NCBI RefSeq assembly: GCF_001277215.2
Contig: NZ_CP013940.1
Span: 1,550,001-1,614,000 of the forward strand
From: Cronobacter malonaticus LMG 23826
GTDB taxonomy: Bacteria; Pseudomonadota; Gammaproteobacteria; Enterobacterales; Enterobacteriaceae
Direction of reading: 5' to 3'
DNA length: 64,000 nucleotides
Positions 49,677 to 59,914 of this stretch are shown here, in pieces. The notes under the pieces were generated by a model. The model saw nothing but the letters and a program-made list of their open reading frames with translations. It ran no database searches and was not told the origin of the DNA. A program made the translations under genes and the position numbers. Positions within the stretch are counted from its first letter, which is position 1. Each line of letters starts with the position of its first letter.

Positions 49677-51119
49677 TTAGTCGACGGTCAGCACGCGCGT
49701 GGTGTTGGTGCTGCCTGTGGTGCCCATCATATCGCCCTGGGTGACGATAACAAGATCGCCGGTCACCAGATAGCCTTTATCACGCAGCAGGTTAACGGCA
49801 TCCTGCGCCGCCGCCACGCCGTCGTTGGCGCTGTCGAAATAAACCGGCGTCACGCCACGATAAAGCGCGGTGAGGTTCAGGGTGCGCTCATGGCGGGACA
49901 TCGCGAAAATCGGCAGGCCGGAGCTTATACGCGAGGTCATCAGCGCCGTGCGCCCCGATTCGGTCATGGTGATAATCGCGCTCACGCCTTTTAGGTGGTT
50001 GGCGGCGTACATGGCCGACATCGCAATTGCCTCTTCGACGTTATCAAATTCAACGTCCAGACGGTGTTTAGAGACGTTAATGCTCGGGATTTTCTCCGCA
50101 CCGAGGCAGACGCGCGCCATCGCGGAAACGGTTTCTGCCGGGTATTGGCCCGCGGCAGTTTCCGCCGACAGCATCACGGCGTCGGTACCGTCCAGCACGG
50201 CGTTCGCCACGTCCATGACTTCCGCACGGGTCGGCATCGGGTTAGTGATCATCGACTCCATCATCTGGGTCGCAGTAATGACGGCACGATTCAGCTTACG
50301 GGCACGACGAATGAGGGTTTTCTGGATGCCGACCAGCTCCGGGTCGCCAATTTCAACGCCCAGATCGCCACGCGCGACCATCACGACGTCAGACGCCAGA
50401 ATGATGTCGTCCATCGCTTCGTTGCTGCATACCGCTTCAGCGCGCTCGACTTTGGCGCAAATTTTCGCGTCACAACCGGCGTCGCGCGCAAGACGGCGAG
50501 CGTAGTTAAGATCTTCGCCGCAGCGCGGGAAGGAGACGGCCAGATAATCCACGCCGATTTTCGCCGCGGTGATGATGTCCGCTTTATCTTTTTCGGTCAG
50601 CGCTTCAGCGGAAAGCCCGCCACCCAGCTTGTTGATACCTTTGTTATTCGACAGCGGGCCGCCGACGGTGACTTCGGTGAAGACTTTCATGCCCTGAACT
50701 TCAAGGACTTTCAACTGTACGCGGCCGTCGTCCAGCAGCAGGATATCGCCCGGCACCACGTCCGCCGGCAGGCCTTTATAGTCAATACCAACTTTTTCTT
50801 TATCGCCTTCGCCTTTGCCGAGGTTAGCGTCGAGCAGGAATTTATCGCCAATGTTGAGGAAAACTTTGCCTTCTTTAAAAGTAGAGACGCGAATTTTCGG
50901 CCCCTGAAGGTCGCCAAGGATAGCGACGTGACGTCCCAGTTTGGCCGCTATCTCGCGGACTTTATCAGCGCGAAGCTGATGATCTTCCGGCGTCCCGTGC
51001 GAGAAGTTCATACGTACTACGTTCGCGCCGGCGGCGATAATTTTTTCCAGGTTATTATCGCGGTCGGTAGCCGGGCCTAACGTGGTAACGATTTTGGTTC
51101 TGCGAAGCCGTCTGGACAT
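49677..51119 (-). CDS. pykA: pyruvate kinase II
   Basis: PykA converts phosphoenolpyruvate and ADP to pyruvate and ATP; the E. coli enzyme is activated by AMP and sugar phosphates. The 480-residue protein has the (beta/alpha)8 core beginning [15 protein letters not shown], the B domain (about 75-170), the active-site lysine region AKVERAEAV near 225, [11 protein letters not shown] near 248 and the C-terminal regulatory domain from about 350. Length equals E. coli PykA. It is co-oriented with hexR upstream. Confidence 0.97.
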   Translation of the reverse strand: MSRRLRRTKIVTTLGPATDRDNNLEKIIAAGANVVRMNFSHGTPEDHQLRADKVREIAAKLGRHVAILGDLQGPKIRVSTFKEGKVFLNIGDKFLLDANLGKGEGDKEKVGIDYKGLPADVVPGDILLLDDGRVQLKVLEVQGMKVFTEVTVGGPLSNNKGINKLGGGLSAEALTEKDKADIITAAKIGVDYLAVSFPRCGEDLNYARRLARDAGCDAKICAKVERAEAVCSNEAMDDIILASDVVMVARGDLGVEIGDPELVGIQKTLIRRARKLNRAVITATQMMESMITNPMPTRAEVMDVANAVLDGTDAVMLSAETAAGQYPAETVSAMARVCLGAEKIPSINVSKHRLDVEFDNVEEAIAMSAMYAANHLKGVSAIITMTESGRTALMTSRISSGLPIFAMSRHERTLNLTALYRGVTPVYFDSANDGVAAAQDAVNLLRDKGYLVTGDLVIVTQGDMMGTTGSTNTTRVLTVD

Positions 51120-51218
51120 GTATTACTCCGTTGACTGAAACAACTTTGGTGTTGCGTGAACATAAATTCGGCACGATGGCCTGTTTCGAATAGAGACACA
51201 AACCATAACCGAATGGCT

Positions 51219-51231
51219 TTGTAAGTTACAA
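51219..51231. promoter_or_regulatory. 13-bp perfect inverted repeat upstream of pykA
   Basis: TTGTAAGTTACAA is perfectly symmetric and lies about 100 bp before the pykA start and just after the hexR stop codon. Its half-sites resemble those of the HexR operator, but the spacing between them is one base instead of five. Confidence 0.35.
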
Positions 51232-51248
51232 CTTTGTTATAAAAATGC

Positions 51249-52115
51249 TTACTGGTCGTCAGAAACCAGTAAGCTCTTATCAAAACGCGATTCCTTAAGC
51301 GCTTCTTTGACTCGCTTCAAGTTATCCCGGAATTTTGCCCCGCGCCGCAGCGTAAAGCCCGTCGCCAGCACATCAATGACGGTAAGCTGGGCAAGCCGCG
51401 AGACCATCGGCATATAGATGTCGGTATCTTCCGGCACGTCCAGCAGCAGGGCGAGGCTCGCTTCGCGGGCGAGCGGTGACCCACGCGAGGTGATAGCCAG
51501 CACCAGCGCGTCGTTGTCGCGGGCGAGACGCGCCAGTTCCACCAGGCTTTTGGTGCGCCCGGTGTGCGAAATCAGCACTACCACGTCATCGGCTCCGCCG
51601 TTCATGCAGCTCATGCGCTGCACCACAATATCTTCTGAATAGACGACAGGGACGTTAAAACGGAAAAATTTATTCATGGCGTCATGCGCCACGGCCGCCG
51701 ACGATCCCAGGCCAAAAAAAGCGATTTTCTTCGCCTGGGTGAGCATATCGACCGCCCGGTTCACCGTCGCCATATCAAGCGACTGGCGCACGTGATCGAG
51801 GCTCGCCATCGCGGATTCAAAAATTTTCGTGGTATAGGCTTCAACGCTGTCATCTTCATCGACATTGCGATTCACATACGGCGTGCCGTTGGCAAGGCTC
51901 TGAGCCAGATGCAGTTTAAAATCGGGAAAGCCTTTCGTCTCAAGGCTCCGGCAGAAGCGGTTGACTGTCGGCTCGCTGACGCCCGCCTCGCTTGCAAGGG
52001 TCGCGATGCTCGAATGAATGGCCTGCGAAGGCGATTCCAGGATCACTTCGGCGACTTTGCGTTCAGATTTACTCAGATGTTCCAGTTGCGACTGGATCTT
52101 TTCCAGCATGTTCAT
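51249..52115 (-). CDS. hexR: HexR, RpiR-family repressor of sugar catabolism
   Basis: HexR represses zwf, edd-eda and other central carbon genes; 2-keto-3-deoxy-6-phosphogluconate relieves it. The 288-residue protein (E. coli 289) has an N-terminal helix-turn-helix (about 1-75, SEPTVNRFCRSLETKGFPDFK) and a SIS sugar-phosphate-binding domain (about 120-250, KIAFFGLGSSAAVAHDAMNKFFRF). I prefer the ATG at 52115 (complement, MNMLEKIQSQLEHLSKSERK) because it matches E. coli. In-frame ATGs at 52124 and 52145 exist, and no ribosome site clearly decides. It is divergent from zwf, whose promoter region holds a HexR box. Confidence 0.95.
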   Translation of the reverse strand: MNMLEKIQSQLEHLSKSERKVAEVILESPSQAIHSSIATLASEAGVSEPTVNRFCRSLETKGFPDFKLHLAQSLANGTPYVNRNVDEDDSVEAYTTKIFESAMASLDHVRQSLDMATVNRAVDMLTQAKKIAFFGLGSSAAVAHDAMNKFFRFNVPVVYSEDIVVQRMSCMNGGADDVVVLISHTGRTKSLVELARLARDNDALVLAITSRGSPLAREASLALLLDVPEDTDIYMPMVSRLAQLTVIDVLATGFTLRRGAKFRDNLKRVKEALKESRFDKSLLVSDDQ

Positions 52116-52468
52116 TGCTAACATGAGACCCGCAGAGAGCGTCATTTCACACGATTGGGAAACGACGATGAGTTTTATCGAGAATATACTCCTGATAGTA
52201 CAGGTGCGGGCTGGCTGAAAAAGACAATGTTGTTGTTTTTTTTCATAACATGATCGCGGTCTGATTTTGTTATGACGAGGGTGGCGTAAAAAGCGCCAGC
52301 CGGGCGCGGCGGGCCACTTTCAGAGCGATCGCCGCTGCGTGTGGCGTTTTAGTCATCAACGCCGGTCGCTTAGGAGTATCCTGAAAGACCTAAAAGCAGT
52401 AGAGTGCAGTGTAAGAAAATTACAATGATGACCTGTCCCGACAGGGATTCCGAAACGAGGAGAAAGAC
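52116..52468. promoter_or_regulatory. divergent regulatory region between hexR and zwf
   Basis: No gene is seen in these 350 bases. The stretch must hold both the hexR and zwf promoters, includes a HexR operator near zwf (52410-52424), and ends with an AGGAGA ribosome site. In E. coli the zwf promoter is also activated by SoxS/MarA; I could not place a marbox here with confidence. Confidence 0.7.
52410..52424 (+). promoter_or_regulatory. HexR operator upstream of zwf
   Basis: TGTAAGAAAATTACA has the TGTAA/TTACA half-sites with the 5-base spacing of the proteobacterial HexR box. It lies 45 bases before the zwf ATG. The hexR gene is adjacent and divergent. Confidence 0.8.
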
Positions 52469-53944
52469 ATGGCGGTAACGCAAACAGCGCAGGCGTGCGA
52501 CTTAGTGATTTTCGGCGCCAAAGGCGATCTGGCGCGCCGAAAACTGTTGCCTTCCCTTTATCAGCTGGAAAAAGCGGGCCAAATCCATCCGGATACCCGC
52601 ATTCTGGGGGTAGGCCGCGCGGACTGGGATAAAGAAGCCTATACCAAAGTCGTCCGTGAAGCGCTTGAAACCTTCATGAAAGAGAAAATCGACGAAGCCC
52701 TGTGGGACACCTTAAGCGGCCGTCTCGATTTCTGTAATCTGGATGTCAACGACACCGCCGCGTTTACTCGTCTTGGCAAAATGCTGGATCAGAAAAACCG
52801 CGTCACCATCAACTATTTCGCCATGCCGCCAAGCACTTTTGGCGCAATTTGCGAAGGCCTGGGGGCGGCGAAGCTTAACGCCAAACCCGCGCGTGTGGTG
52901 ATGGAAAAACCGCTCGGCACCTCGCTTGAAACCTCTCGTGAGATTAACGACCAGGTCGGTAAATTCTTCGAAGAGTGCCAGGTCTACCGTATCGACCACT
53001 ACCTCGGTAAAGAGACGGTGCTGAATCTGCTGGCGCTGCGCTTCGCAAACTCGCTGTTCGTTAACAACTGGGACAACCGCACAATCGATCACGTAGAAAT
53101 CACCGTGGCCGAAGAAGTGGGCATCGAAGGCCGCTGGGGATACTTCGATCAGGCGGGCCAGATGCGCGACATGATCCAGAACCACCTGCTGCAAATCCTC
53201 TGCATGATTGCGATGTCGCCGCCGTCTGATCTGACTGCCGACAGCATTCGCGATGAAAAAGTGAAAGTGCTGCGCTCGCTGCGCCGTATCGACCGCTCCA
53301 ACGTGCGTGAGAAAACTGTGCGCGGCCAGTACACCGCCGGTTTCGCGCAGGGCAAAAAAGTGCCGGGTTATCTGGAAGAAGAGGGCGCCAACAAAACCAG
53401 CCATACGGAAACGTTTGTGGCTATCCGCGTGGATATCGACAACTGGCGCTGGGCCGGCGTGCCGTTCTATCTGCGTACCGGTAAACGTCTGCCAACCAAA
53501 TGCTCTGAAGTGGTGGTCTATTTCAAAACGCCGGAGCTGAACCTGTTTAAAGACTCCTGGCAGGATCTGCCGCAGAACAAGCTCACTATCCGTCTGCAGC
53601 CGGACGAAGGCGTGGATATCCAGGTGCTGAACAAAGTGCCGGGGCTGGATCACAAGCACAACCTGCAAACCACCAAGCTGGATCTGAGCTACTCCGAAAC
53701 CTTTAACGAAAGCCATCTCGCGGACGCCTACGAGCGCCTGCTGCTCGAAACCATGCGCGGTATTCAGGCGCTGTTCGTGCGTCGCGATGAAGTGGAAGAA
53801 GCCTGGAAGTGGGTCGACTCCATTACCGAAGCCTGGGCGGCGGACAACGACGCGCCGAAACCGTATCAGGCGGGCACCTGGGGGCCTGTCGCCTCGGTCG
53901 CGATGATTACCCGTGACGGTCGTTCCTGGAACGAGTTCGAGTAA
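52469..53944 (+). CDS. zwf: glucose-6-phosphate 1-dehydrogenase
   Basis: Zwf oxidises glucose 6-phosphate with NADP+ as entry to the oxidative pentose phosphate and Entner-Doudoroff routes. The 491-residue protein equals E. coli Zwf in length. It has the coenzyme motif [19 protein letters not shown] near 15, EKPLGTS near 145 and the substrate motif [12 protein letters not shown] near 176. It is followed by edd and eda in the same direction but separated from them by a GntR box and a terminator. Confidence 0.98.
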   Translation: MAVTQTAQACDLVIFGAKGDLARRKLLPSLYQLEKAGQIHPDTRILGVGRADWDKEAYTKVVREALETFMKEKIDEALWDTLSGRLDFCNLDVNDTAAFTRLGKMLDQKNRVTINYFAMPPSTFGAICEGLGAAKLNAKPARVVMEKPLGTSLETSREINDQVGKFFEECQVYRIDHYLGKETVLNLLALRFANSLFVNNWDNRTIDHVEITVAEEVGIEGRWGYFDQAGQMRDMIQNHLLQILCMIAMSPPSDLTADSIRDEKVKVLRSLRRIDRSNVREKTVRGQYTAGFAQGKKVPGYLEEEGANKTSHTETFVAIRVDIDNWRWAGVPFYLRTGKRLPTKCSEVVVYFKTPELNLFKDSWQDLPQNKLTIRLQPDEGVDIQVLNKVPGLDHKHNLQTTKLDLSYSETFNESHLADAYERLLLETMRGIQALFVRRDEVEEAWKWVDSITEAWAADNDAPKPYQAGTWGPVASVAMITRDGRSWNEFE

Positions 53945-53966
53945 TCACTCGGTACGGAGGAGTGTT

Positions 53967-53982
53967 ACTTTACCGGTAACAT
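53967..53982 (+). promoter_or_regulatory. GntR operator between zwf and edd
   Basis: ACTTTACCGGTAACAT matches the E. coli GntR palindrome ATGTTACCGGTAACAT at 14 of 16 positions. GntR represses the gluconate genes and edd-eda in E. coli, with release by gluconate. Here the site lies 22 bp after zwf and about 200 bp before edd. Confidence 0.75.
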
Positions 53983-54018
53983 GATCCCAAACAGGTGTTG
54001 TGTAAAAAATTCTTTTTT

Positions 54019-54054
54019 AAAGCCCCGTCTGGATTCACCAGCGGGGCTTTTTTT
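54019..54054 (+). terminator. rho-independent terminator between zwf and edd
   Basis: AAAGCCCCG and CGGGGCTTT form a stem closed by an inner CTGG/CCAG pair, followed by a run of seven T. It separates zwf from edd-eda, and lies downstream of the GntR box. Confidence 0.9.
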
Positions 54055-54178
54055 ATTACACTGGCTGAAGCGATTTTGCTCTTGTGAGGCGCGGCTGGCG
54101 CGTATACGTGATAACCCCGCGGCATTGCGCAACGCCTGAAAAGGCGGCCTCAGGCAGAAATAACAGAGAGGACTTTTT

Positions 54179-55990
54179 ATGCATCCTGAATTGTTACGGG
54201 TAACAAAACGTATTACCGAACGCTCCCGCGCCACGCGCGAAGCTTACCTTGCGCGCATCGAAGAGGCGAAAAGCCAGACCGTTCATCGCGCCAGCCTCGC
54301 CTGCGGTAACCTGGCGCACGGCTTCGCCGCCTGCCAGCCGGATGACAAAGCGGCGCTGAAAAGCATGCTGCGTAACAATATCGGCATCATTACCTCCTAT
54401 AACGACATGCTCTCCGCGCATCAGCCTTACGAAACCTACCCACAGCAGATCCGCGAGGCGCTGCACAGCGTCGGCGCGGTGGCGCAGGTCGCAGGCGGCG
54501 TGCCCGCCATGTGCGACGGCGTGACGCAGGGGCAGGACGGTATGGAGCTGTCGCTGCTGAGCCGCGAAGTGATCGCCATGTCGGCGGCGGTGGGGCTGTC
54601 GCACAACATGTTCGACGGCGCGCTCTATCTGGGCGTGTGCGATAAAATCGTGCCGGGGCTGGTGATGGCGGCGCTCTCTTTCGGGCATCTGCCCGCCGTG
54701 TTTATCCCGTCGGGGCCGATGTCGAGCGGCCTGCCGAACAAAGAGAAAGTGCGCATTCGCCAGCTTTACGCCGAAGGCAAAGTGGATCGCGCGGCGCTGC
54801 TGGAATCCGAAGCCGCATCCTATCATGAGCCCGGCACCTGCACGTTCTACGGCACCGCTAACACCAATCAGATGGTCATTGAATTTATGGGGATGCAGCT
54901 GCCAGGCTCCTCCTTTGTTCACCCGGACGCGCCGCTGCGCCACGCGCTGACCGCCGCGGCCGCGCGCCAGGTGACGCGCCTCACCGGCAACGGTAACGAC
55001 TGGATGCCGCTTGGCAAACTGGTGGATGAAAAAGTGGTGGTCAACGGCATCGTGGCGCTGCTTGCCACCGGCGGTTCCACTAACCACACCATGCATCTGG
55101 TGGCGATGGCGCGCGCGGCGGGCATCATCATTAACTGGGACGACTTCTCCGAGATCTCAGACGTCGTGCCGCTGCTGGCGCGTCTCTATCCGAACGGTCC
55201 GGCGGATATCAACCATTTCCAGGCCGCAGGCGGCGTACCGGTGCTGATGCGGGAGCTACTGAAAGGTGGTCTGCTGCATGAAGATGTCAACACCGTGGCG
55301 GGCTTTGGCCTTACGCGCTACACCCAGGAGCCGTGGCTTGATAACGGCGAACTCGCCTGGCGCGACGGGGCGCAGGCTTCGCTGGATGACGCTATCATCG
55401 CCACTATCGATAAACCGTTCTCAAAGCATGGCGGCACCAAAGTGCTGAGCGGCAATCTGGGCCGCGCGGTGATGAAAACTTCTGCGGTGCCGGTGGAAAA
55501 CCAGGTGGTGGAAGCGCCCGCCGTGGTCTTCGAAAGCCAGCACGATGTGCTGCCTGCCTTTGAAGCCGGTCTGCTGGATCGCGACTGTGTGATAGTCGTG
55601 CGCCATCAGGGGCCAAAAGCGAACGGTATGCCAGAATTACATAAACTTATGCCGCCGCTTGGTGTATTATTGGACCGCTGTTTCAAAATTGCATTGGTCA
55701 CGGACGGTCGCCTTTCCGGCGCGTCGGGGAAAGTGCCTTCGGCCATCCACGTGACGCCCGAAGCATACGACGGCGGGCTGCTCGCGAAAGTGCGCGACGG
55801 CGATATCATCCGCGTTAACGGCCAGACCGGCGAACTGACGCTGCTGGTGGATGACGCCGAGCTGGCGCGGCGCGAGCCGTACCACCCGGATCTCAGCGCG
55901 CAGCGCGTGGGAACGGGGCGCGAGCTGTTCGGCGCGCTGCGTGAAAAACTGTCCGGGGCGGAGCAGGGCGCGACCTGCATCGAATTTTAA
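54179..55990 (+). CDS. edd: 6-phosphogluconate dehydratase
   Basis: Edd is the first enzyme specific to the Entner-Doudoroff pathway, dehydrating 6-phosphogluconate to KDPG with a [4Fe-4S] cluster. The 603-residue IlvD/Edd protein equals E. coli in length. Blocks include [44 protein letters not shown] with a cluster Cys near 154, and [20 protein letters not shown] with another near 220. The late block is [29 protein letters not shown] precedes ATG. It lies 58 bases before eda. Confidence 0.98.
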   Translation: MHPELLRVTKRITERSRATREAYLARIEEAKSQTVHRASLACGNLAHGFAACQPDDKAALKSMLRNNIGIITSYNDMLSAHQPYETYPQQIREALHSVGAVAQVAGGVPAMCDGVTQGQDGMELSLLSREVIAMSAAVGLSHNMFDGALYLGVCDKIVPGLVMAALSFGHLPAVFIPSGPMSSGLPNKEKVRIRQLYAEGKVDRAALLESEAASYHEPGTCTFYGTANTNQMVIEFMGMQLPGSSFVHPDAPLRHALTAAAARQVTRLTGNGNDWMPLGKLVDEKVVVNGIVALLATGGSTNHTMHLVAMARAAGIIINWDDFSEISDVVPLLARLYPNGPADINHFQAAGGVPVLMRELLKGGLLHEDVNTVAGFGLTRYTQEPWLDNGELAWRDGAQASLDDAIIATIDKPFSKHGGTKVLSGNLGRAVMKTSAVPVENQVVEAPAVVFESQHDVLPAFEAGLLDRDCVIVVRHQGPKANGMPELHKLMPPLGVLLDRCFKIALVTDGRLSGASGKVPSAIHVTPEAYDGGLLAKVRDGDIIRVNGQTGELTLLVDDAELARREPYHPDLSAQRVGTGRELFGALREKLSGAEQGATCIEF

Positions 55991-56048
55991 CTGTCAGGTG
56001 CGCAGGCGCGTACCACACCTTTTTAAAAATGGCGGGAGAGATCCACAG

Positions 56049-56687
56049 ATGAAAAACTGGAAAACGAGTGCCGAACAGATCCTGAAAAGCGGTCCGGTTG
56101 TGCCGGTGATTGTGATTAACAAGCTGGAGCACGCGGTTCCGATGGCGAAAGCGCTGCTGGCAGGCGGCGTGCGCGTGCTGGAAGTGACCCTGCGCACCCC
56201 GTGCGCGCTGGACGCTATCCGCGCTATCGCCAAAGAAGTGCCGGACGCCATCATCGGTGCGGGCACCGTGCTGAACGCGCAGCAGCTTAAAGACGTCACC
56301 GAGGCTGGCGCGCAGTTCGCCATCAGCCCGGGCCTCACCGAGCCGCTGCTCAAGGCCGCGACCGAAGGCACTATCCCGCTGATCCCGGGCATCAGCACCG
56401 TTTCTGAACTGATGCTGGGTATGGATTACGGCCTGAAAGAGTTCAAATTCTTCCCGGCGGAAGCCAACGGCGGCACCAAAGCGTTGCAGGCTATCGCAGG
56501 CCCGTTCTCTCAGGTGCGTTTCTGCCCGACCGGCGGCATCTCTCCTGCCAACTACCGTGACTACCTGGCGCTGAAAAGCGTGCTGTGCATCGGCGGCTCC
56601 TGGCTGGTGCCGGCAGATGCGATGGAAGCGGGCGACTGGGATCGCATTACCGAACTTGCCCGCGAAGCGGTGGAAGGCGCGCAGTAA
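56049..56687 (+). CDS. eda: KDPG/KHG aldolase
   Basis: Eda splits 2-keto-3-deoxy-6-phosphogluconate to pyruvate and glyceraldehyde 3-phosphate, and can also act on KHG. The 212-residue TIM barrel (E. coli 213) has the Schiff-base lysine K133 in [14 protein letters not shown] and the catalytic E45 in [10 protein letters not shown], at the E. coli positions. ATG 56049 begins the family-typical [12 protein letters not shown]; the open frame extends back into edd. KDPG, its substrate, is also the HexR inducer. Confidence 0.98.
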   Translation: MKNWKTSAEQILKSGPVVPVIVINKLEHAVPMAKALLAGGVRVLEVTLRTPCALDAIRAIAKEVPDAIIGAGTVLNAQQLKDVTEAGAQFAISPGLTEPLLKAATEGTIPLIPGISTVSELMLGMDYGLKEFKFFPAEANGGTKALQAIAGPFSQVRFCPTGGISPANYRDYLALKSVLCIGGSWLVPADAMEAGDWDRITELAREAVEGAQ

Positions 56688-56710
56688 CTTTCGCGCGAGA
56701 TAAAACGTAG

Positions 56711-56741
56711 CGCGCCGCCTTCACGGGCGGCGCGTTTTTTT
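56711..56741. terminator. terminator between eda and purT
   Basis: A 9-bp stem CGCGCCGCC/GGCGGCGCG is followed by seven T that run into the purT stop codon. It clearly serves eda and may also act on purT from the other side. Confidence 0.9.
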
Positions 56742-57918
56742 AGCCCTTAACGTTTACGGCCGCGGCGGACGCTTTCGCGCGCGCGATGGCGTCATCGACC
56801 GTTTCGCCGGTGGCGAGCGCCACGCCGAGGCGGCGCGAACCGTCGATTTCCGGCTTGCCGAACAGCCGCAGTTGCAGCCCAGCGCCCAGCGCCCCGGAAA
56901 GTTCGCCAAATTTTACGTCATCGCTTTTCAGCGATGGCAGGATCACCGCCGAGGCGGCCGGCCCGTACTGACGAATACCGCCGACCGGCAGGCCGAGAAA
57001 CGCGCGTACGTGCAGCGCGAACTCTGAGAGATCCTGAGAGATAAGCGTCACCATCCCGGTATCGTGCGGGCGCGGCGACACTTCACTGAATATCACCTCG
57101 TCGCCGCAGACAAACAGCTCTACGCCGAACAGACCGTAACCGCCGAGCGCCTCTACGACCTTCTGCGCAATCTCCTGCGCGCGGGCGAGCGCCACATCAC
57201 TCATCTGCTGCGGCTGCCAGGATTCGCGGTAATCGCCATCTTCCTGGCGATGACCGATGGGCGCGCAGAAATGCACGCCGTCCACGGCGCTGATGGTCAG
57301 TAAGGTAATCTCAAAATCGAACTGCACCACGCCTTCAACGATGACTTTGCCCGCGCCGGCGCGTCCGCCCTGCTGCGCGTACTGCCAGGCATCGTCCAGC
57401 ATCTCTTCGCTGCGAATAAAGCTCTGGCCCTTGCCGGAGGAACTCATGACCGGTTTGACGATGCATGGCAAGCCGATTTCCGCCACCGCCTCGCGAAATT
57501 CCGCCTCGTTTTCGGCGAAGCGATAGGCGGAGGTCGGCAGTCCAAGCTCTTCAGCGGCGAGGCGGCGAATGCCTTCACGGTTCATGGTAAGACGCGCGGC
57601 GCGGGCGGTGGGCACCACGCGCTGACCCTGTTGTTCAAGCTCTACCAGCGCGTCGGTCGCGATGGCTTCAATCTCCGGTACGATGAAATCCGGCATCTCC
57701 TGCGCCACCAGTTTTTTCAGCGCCGCGCCGTCGAGCATAGTGATAACGTGGCTGCGGTGCGCCACCTGCATGGCGGGCGCATCGGCGTAGCGATCGACGG
57801 CGATCACCTCAATGCCCAGGCGCTGGCATTCGATCGCCACTTCTTTTCCGAGTTCTCCTGAGCCAAGCAGCATCACGCGGGTTGCTGACGGGCGTAGTGC
57901 GGTTCCTAACATAGCCAT
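56740..57918 (-). CDS. purT: formate-dependent phosphoribosylglycinamide formyltransferase PurT
   Basis: PurT makes formyl-GAR from GAR, formate and ATP in purine synthesis. The 392-residue ATP-grasp protein equals E. coli in length. It has [21 protein letters not shown] near 14, [13 protein letters not shown] near 155 (ATP loop), [30 protein letters not shown] near 262 and a late [14 protein letters not shown] at 57918 (complement, [10 protein letters not shown]) has AGGAA upstream; the longer open frame begins within the promoter. A PurR box lies about 40 bases upstream. Confidence 0.97.
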   Translation of the reverse strand: MAMLGTALRPSATRVMLLGSGELGKEVAIECQRLGIEVIAVDRYADAPAMQVAHRSHVITMLDGAALKKLVAQEMPDFIVPEIEAIATDALVELEQQGQRVVPTARAARLTMNREGIRRLAAEELGLPTSAYRFAENEAEFREAVAEIGLPCIVKPVMSSSGKGQSFIRSEEMLDDAWQYAQQGGRAGAGKVIVEGVVQFDFEITLLTISAVDGVHFCAPIGHRQEDGDYRESWQPQQMSDVALARAQEIAQKVVEALGGYGLFGVELFVCGDEVIFSEVSPRPHDTGMVTLISQDLSEFALHVRAFLGLPVGGIRQYGPAASAVILPSLKSDDVKFGELSGALGAGLQLRLFGKPEIDGSRRLGVALATGETVDDAIARAKASAAAVNVKG

Positions 57919-57958
57919 AGCGGTATTCCTGCTGTGTGAAATTCTGGCGGCAGTATAT

Positions 57959-57974
57959 ACGAAAACGTTTGCCT
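57959..57974. promoter_or_regulatory. PurR operator upstream of purT
   Basis: ACGAAAACGTTTGCCT fits the PurR consensus ACGMAAACGTTTKCGT at 15 of 16 positions, including the central AAACGTTT. It lies between purT and yebG, close to the purT start. Confidence 0.78.
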
Positions 57975-58018
57975 TGCGCATTGCGCGCGGGTTGCATTTC
58001 GGTTCTTACAGGTTTATA

Positions 58019-58034
58019 CTGTATATAAATACAG
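58019..58034 (+). promoter_or_regulatory. LexA (SOS) box upstream of yebG
   Basis: CTGTATATAAATACAG is close to the ideal LexA operator (CTGTATATATATACAG, one change). It lies 16 bases before the yebG start. Strong SOS control of yebG is established in E. coli. Confidence 0.93.
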
Positions 58035-58050
58035 TAACGGGAGTTGCAAC

Positions 58051-58401
58051 ATGGCGGTAGAAATCAAATACGTCGTAATCCGTGAGGGTGTGGAAAAAAT
58101 GTCATTTGCCAGTAAGAAGGAAGCCGACGCCTGGGACAAAATGCTGGATTTAGCCGAAGCCCTGGAAGGCTGGCTGGGCCAGGCGCCTGTCGGTTTCGCG
58201 GAAGGTCAGGTCGAGCAGCTGGCGCTGTGGATGGCGGAGCAGAAAGACAACCTCAGCACTATCGTGCGTACCGGTCGTCTGCCGCAGGAAACCAGCGAGC
58301 ACACCGGGAGTGCGGCAGAGTCTTCCACTGAAGAATCAGCTGAAAGCGAAGAGGGCGCTGTCGCGCTGCACAGCGCGCGTAAACGCACCAAAGCCGCCTG
58401 A
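58051..58401 (+). CDS. yebG: SOS-induced protein YebG
   Basis: This small DNA-damage-inducible protein of unclear function has 116 residues, against 96 in E. coli. The N-terminal 70 residues (MAVEIKYVVIREGVEKMSFASKKEADAWDKMLDLAEAL) match well. The C-terminus is a longer acidic, Ser/Glu-rich stretch ending in a basic ARKRTKAA tail. A near-perfect LexA box precedes it. Confidence 0.94.
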   Translation: MAVEIKYVVIREGVEKMSFASKKEADAWDKMLDLAEALEGWLGQAPVGFAEGQVEQLALWMAEQKDNLSTIVRTGRLPQETSEHTGSAAESSTEESAESEEGAVALHSARKRTKAA

Positions 58402-58420
58402 TAGCCTTCTCCCTGTGCCG

Positions 58421-58455
58421 CTGGCGGGTTTACCTCTCCAGCGGCGCGGTTTTCA
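58421..58455 (+). terminator. possible terminator after yebG
   Basis: CCGCTGG pairs with CCAGCGG around a 13-base loop, followed at a short distance by TTTTC. The remaining ~200 bases before yebF show no gene; they presumably hold the yebF promoter. Confidence 0.5.
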
Positions 58456-58682
58456 GTTACGGCGCGCTTGTGCGCCTGATGGGATGCTCTGTATTCACTA
58501 AACGCAGAACCGGGCGTTGCGTGCGTACAGCGGGCTGTTATCGCTGACTGCTGCCCATGACTTAACGCTTTTCACCCCGCCTCTGACCCTCCTTCGCCTA
58601 ATCCCTTCCTTTTGTATGGTTCGCTTGCGCTTCGCTGTTTTTGTACCAGGCTTTTTTCATCACCCGTCTTCGGAGAAGTACG

Positions 58683-59030
58683 ATGAAAAAAACAGCAGGA
58701 GCCCTGATTTCTTTTCTGTTACTCACCGCGGCAAGCGCCGCGCACGCTGACGATCCGCGTAAGGTGCATTTCCCAAAATGCGAAGGGATGACGGCGGAGG
58801 GGATCGCCGCGAGCGTGAAGCGCGACTATCTGCAAAACCGCATTGTGAAGTGGGCCGACGACCAGAAAACGTTAGGGCAGGCCGATCCGGTTGCCTGGAT
58901 CAACAGCAAAGAGATCGTCGGCAAAGACGATAAATGGACAGTGCCGCTGACCGTGCGCGGTAAAAACACGGACATTCACTATAAAGTGATGGTTGACTGT
59001 GCGGCAGGCGAAGCGCATTACCAGCGCTGA
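58683..59030 (+). CDS. yebF: secreted protein YebF
   Basis: This small protein is exported to the periplasm and, in E. coli, reaches the medium through outer-membrane porins; it shares its fold with colicin M immunity protein. The 115-residue product (E. coli 118) has a signal peptide ([25 protein letters not shown]) and two cysteines, in FPKCEGM and VDCAAGE, that would form a disulfide. ATG 58683 follows GGAG; the open frame extends 14 codons further upstream without a signal sequence. Confidence 0.93.
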   Translation: MKKTAGALISFLLLTAASAAHADDPRKVHFPKCEGMTAEGIAASVKRDYLQNRIVKWADDQKTLGQADPVAWINSKEIVGKDDKWTVPLTVRGKNTDIHYKVMVDCAAGEAHYQR

Positions 59031-59036
59031 TCCTCT

Positions 59037-59063
59037 GCGGCCCTGTTTGGGGCCGCGTCTTTT
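59037..59063 (+). terminator. rho-independent terminator after yebF
   Basis: GCGGCCC pairs with GGGCCGC around a 6-base loop, followed by GTCTTTTCCC. The T-tract is short, so efficiency may be moderate. Confidence 0.7.
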
Positions 59064-59144
59064 CCCTTCCTTGCGGTTCCCCGACACATCTTGACGTCCG
59101 CTCGCTTACGCTTGGGTTATCACTCATCAGCGCAGAGGACAATA

Positions 59145-59825
59145 ATGAGCAACTGGTTAACACAGCTTCAGTCGATGCTGGGACAAAGCGGCGGTGCGTC
59201 GTCCGGTAAGTCCGGCATTCAGGACGCGTTGCGCTCCAAAGGGTTAAGCAGCCTGATTACGCCAGGCGCGCTCGGCGGTCTCGCTGGCTTACTGGTGGCC
59301 AGCAAATCGTCGCGCAAGCTGCTGGCGAAATATGGCGGCGGCGCATTGCTGGTGGGCGGCGGGGCCGTGGCGGGTACGGTACTGTGGAACAAGTACAAAG
59401 ATAAAATCCGCGCGGCGCACCAGGACGAGCCGCAGTACGGCCAGCAGCAGACGCCGCTTGATCGCCGCGCCGAGCGTCTCGTGCTGGCGCTGGTCTTCGC
59501 CGCCAAAAGCGACGGGCATATTGATGACAGCGAGCGCGCGGCCATTGAGCGCCAGCTGCGCGAAGCGGGCATTGAAGAGCAGGGGCGGATACTGGTGGAG
59601 CAGGCGATCACTCAGCCGCTCGACCCGATGCGTCTTGCCGCCGACGTGAAAAACGAAGAGGAAGCGCTGGAGCTTTACTTCCTGAGCTGTGCCGCGATTG
59701 ATATCGATCACTTTATGGAGCGCAGCTATCTGCAGGCGCTTGGCGACGCCCTGAAAATCCCGCAGGAGGTGCGTGACGAGATTGAGCGCGACATCCAGCA
59801 GGAGAAAAAAGCGCTGCCGGGATAA
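59145..59825 (+). CDS. yebE: DUF533 inner-membrane protein YebE
   Basis: The 226-residue protein (E. coli 219) has a hydrophobic segment (about 42-55, [14 protein letters not shown]) and a glycine-rich second one (about 64-80, [18 protein letters not shown]). A C-terminal TerB-like helical domain spans about 105-222 ([27 protein letters not shown]). In E. coli yebE responds to envelope stress. ATG 59145 follows AGAGGAC. The function is unknown. Confidence 0.92.
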   Translation: MSNWLTQLQSMLGQSGGASSGKSGIQDALRSKGLSSLITPGALGGLAGLLVASKSSRKLLAKYGGGALLVGGGAVAGTVLWNKYKDKIRAAHQDEPQYGQQQTPLDRRAERLVLALVFAAKSDGHIDDSERAAIERQLREAGIEEQGRILVEQAITQPLDPMRLAADVKNEEEALELYFLSCAAIDIDHFMERSYLQALGDALKIPQEVRDEIERDIQQEKKALPG

Positions 59826-59914
59826 GCAGATAATGTCATAAACACGCATGTTTCGCTTGCAACGCGCGCGGGTTTTGCCACCCTTACAGGGTGTTAAACA
59901 AAAAGAACAGCGAC

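Noticed and set aside
51219..51231. TTGTAAGTTACAA as a standard HexR operator
   Set aside because: The half-sites fit but the spacing is one base rather than five, so I list it only as an unassigned dyad.
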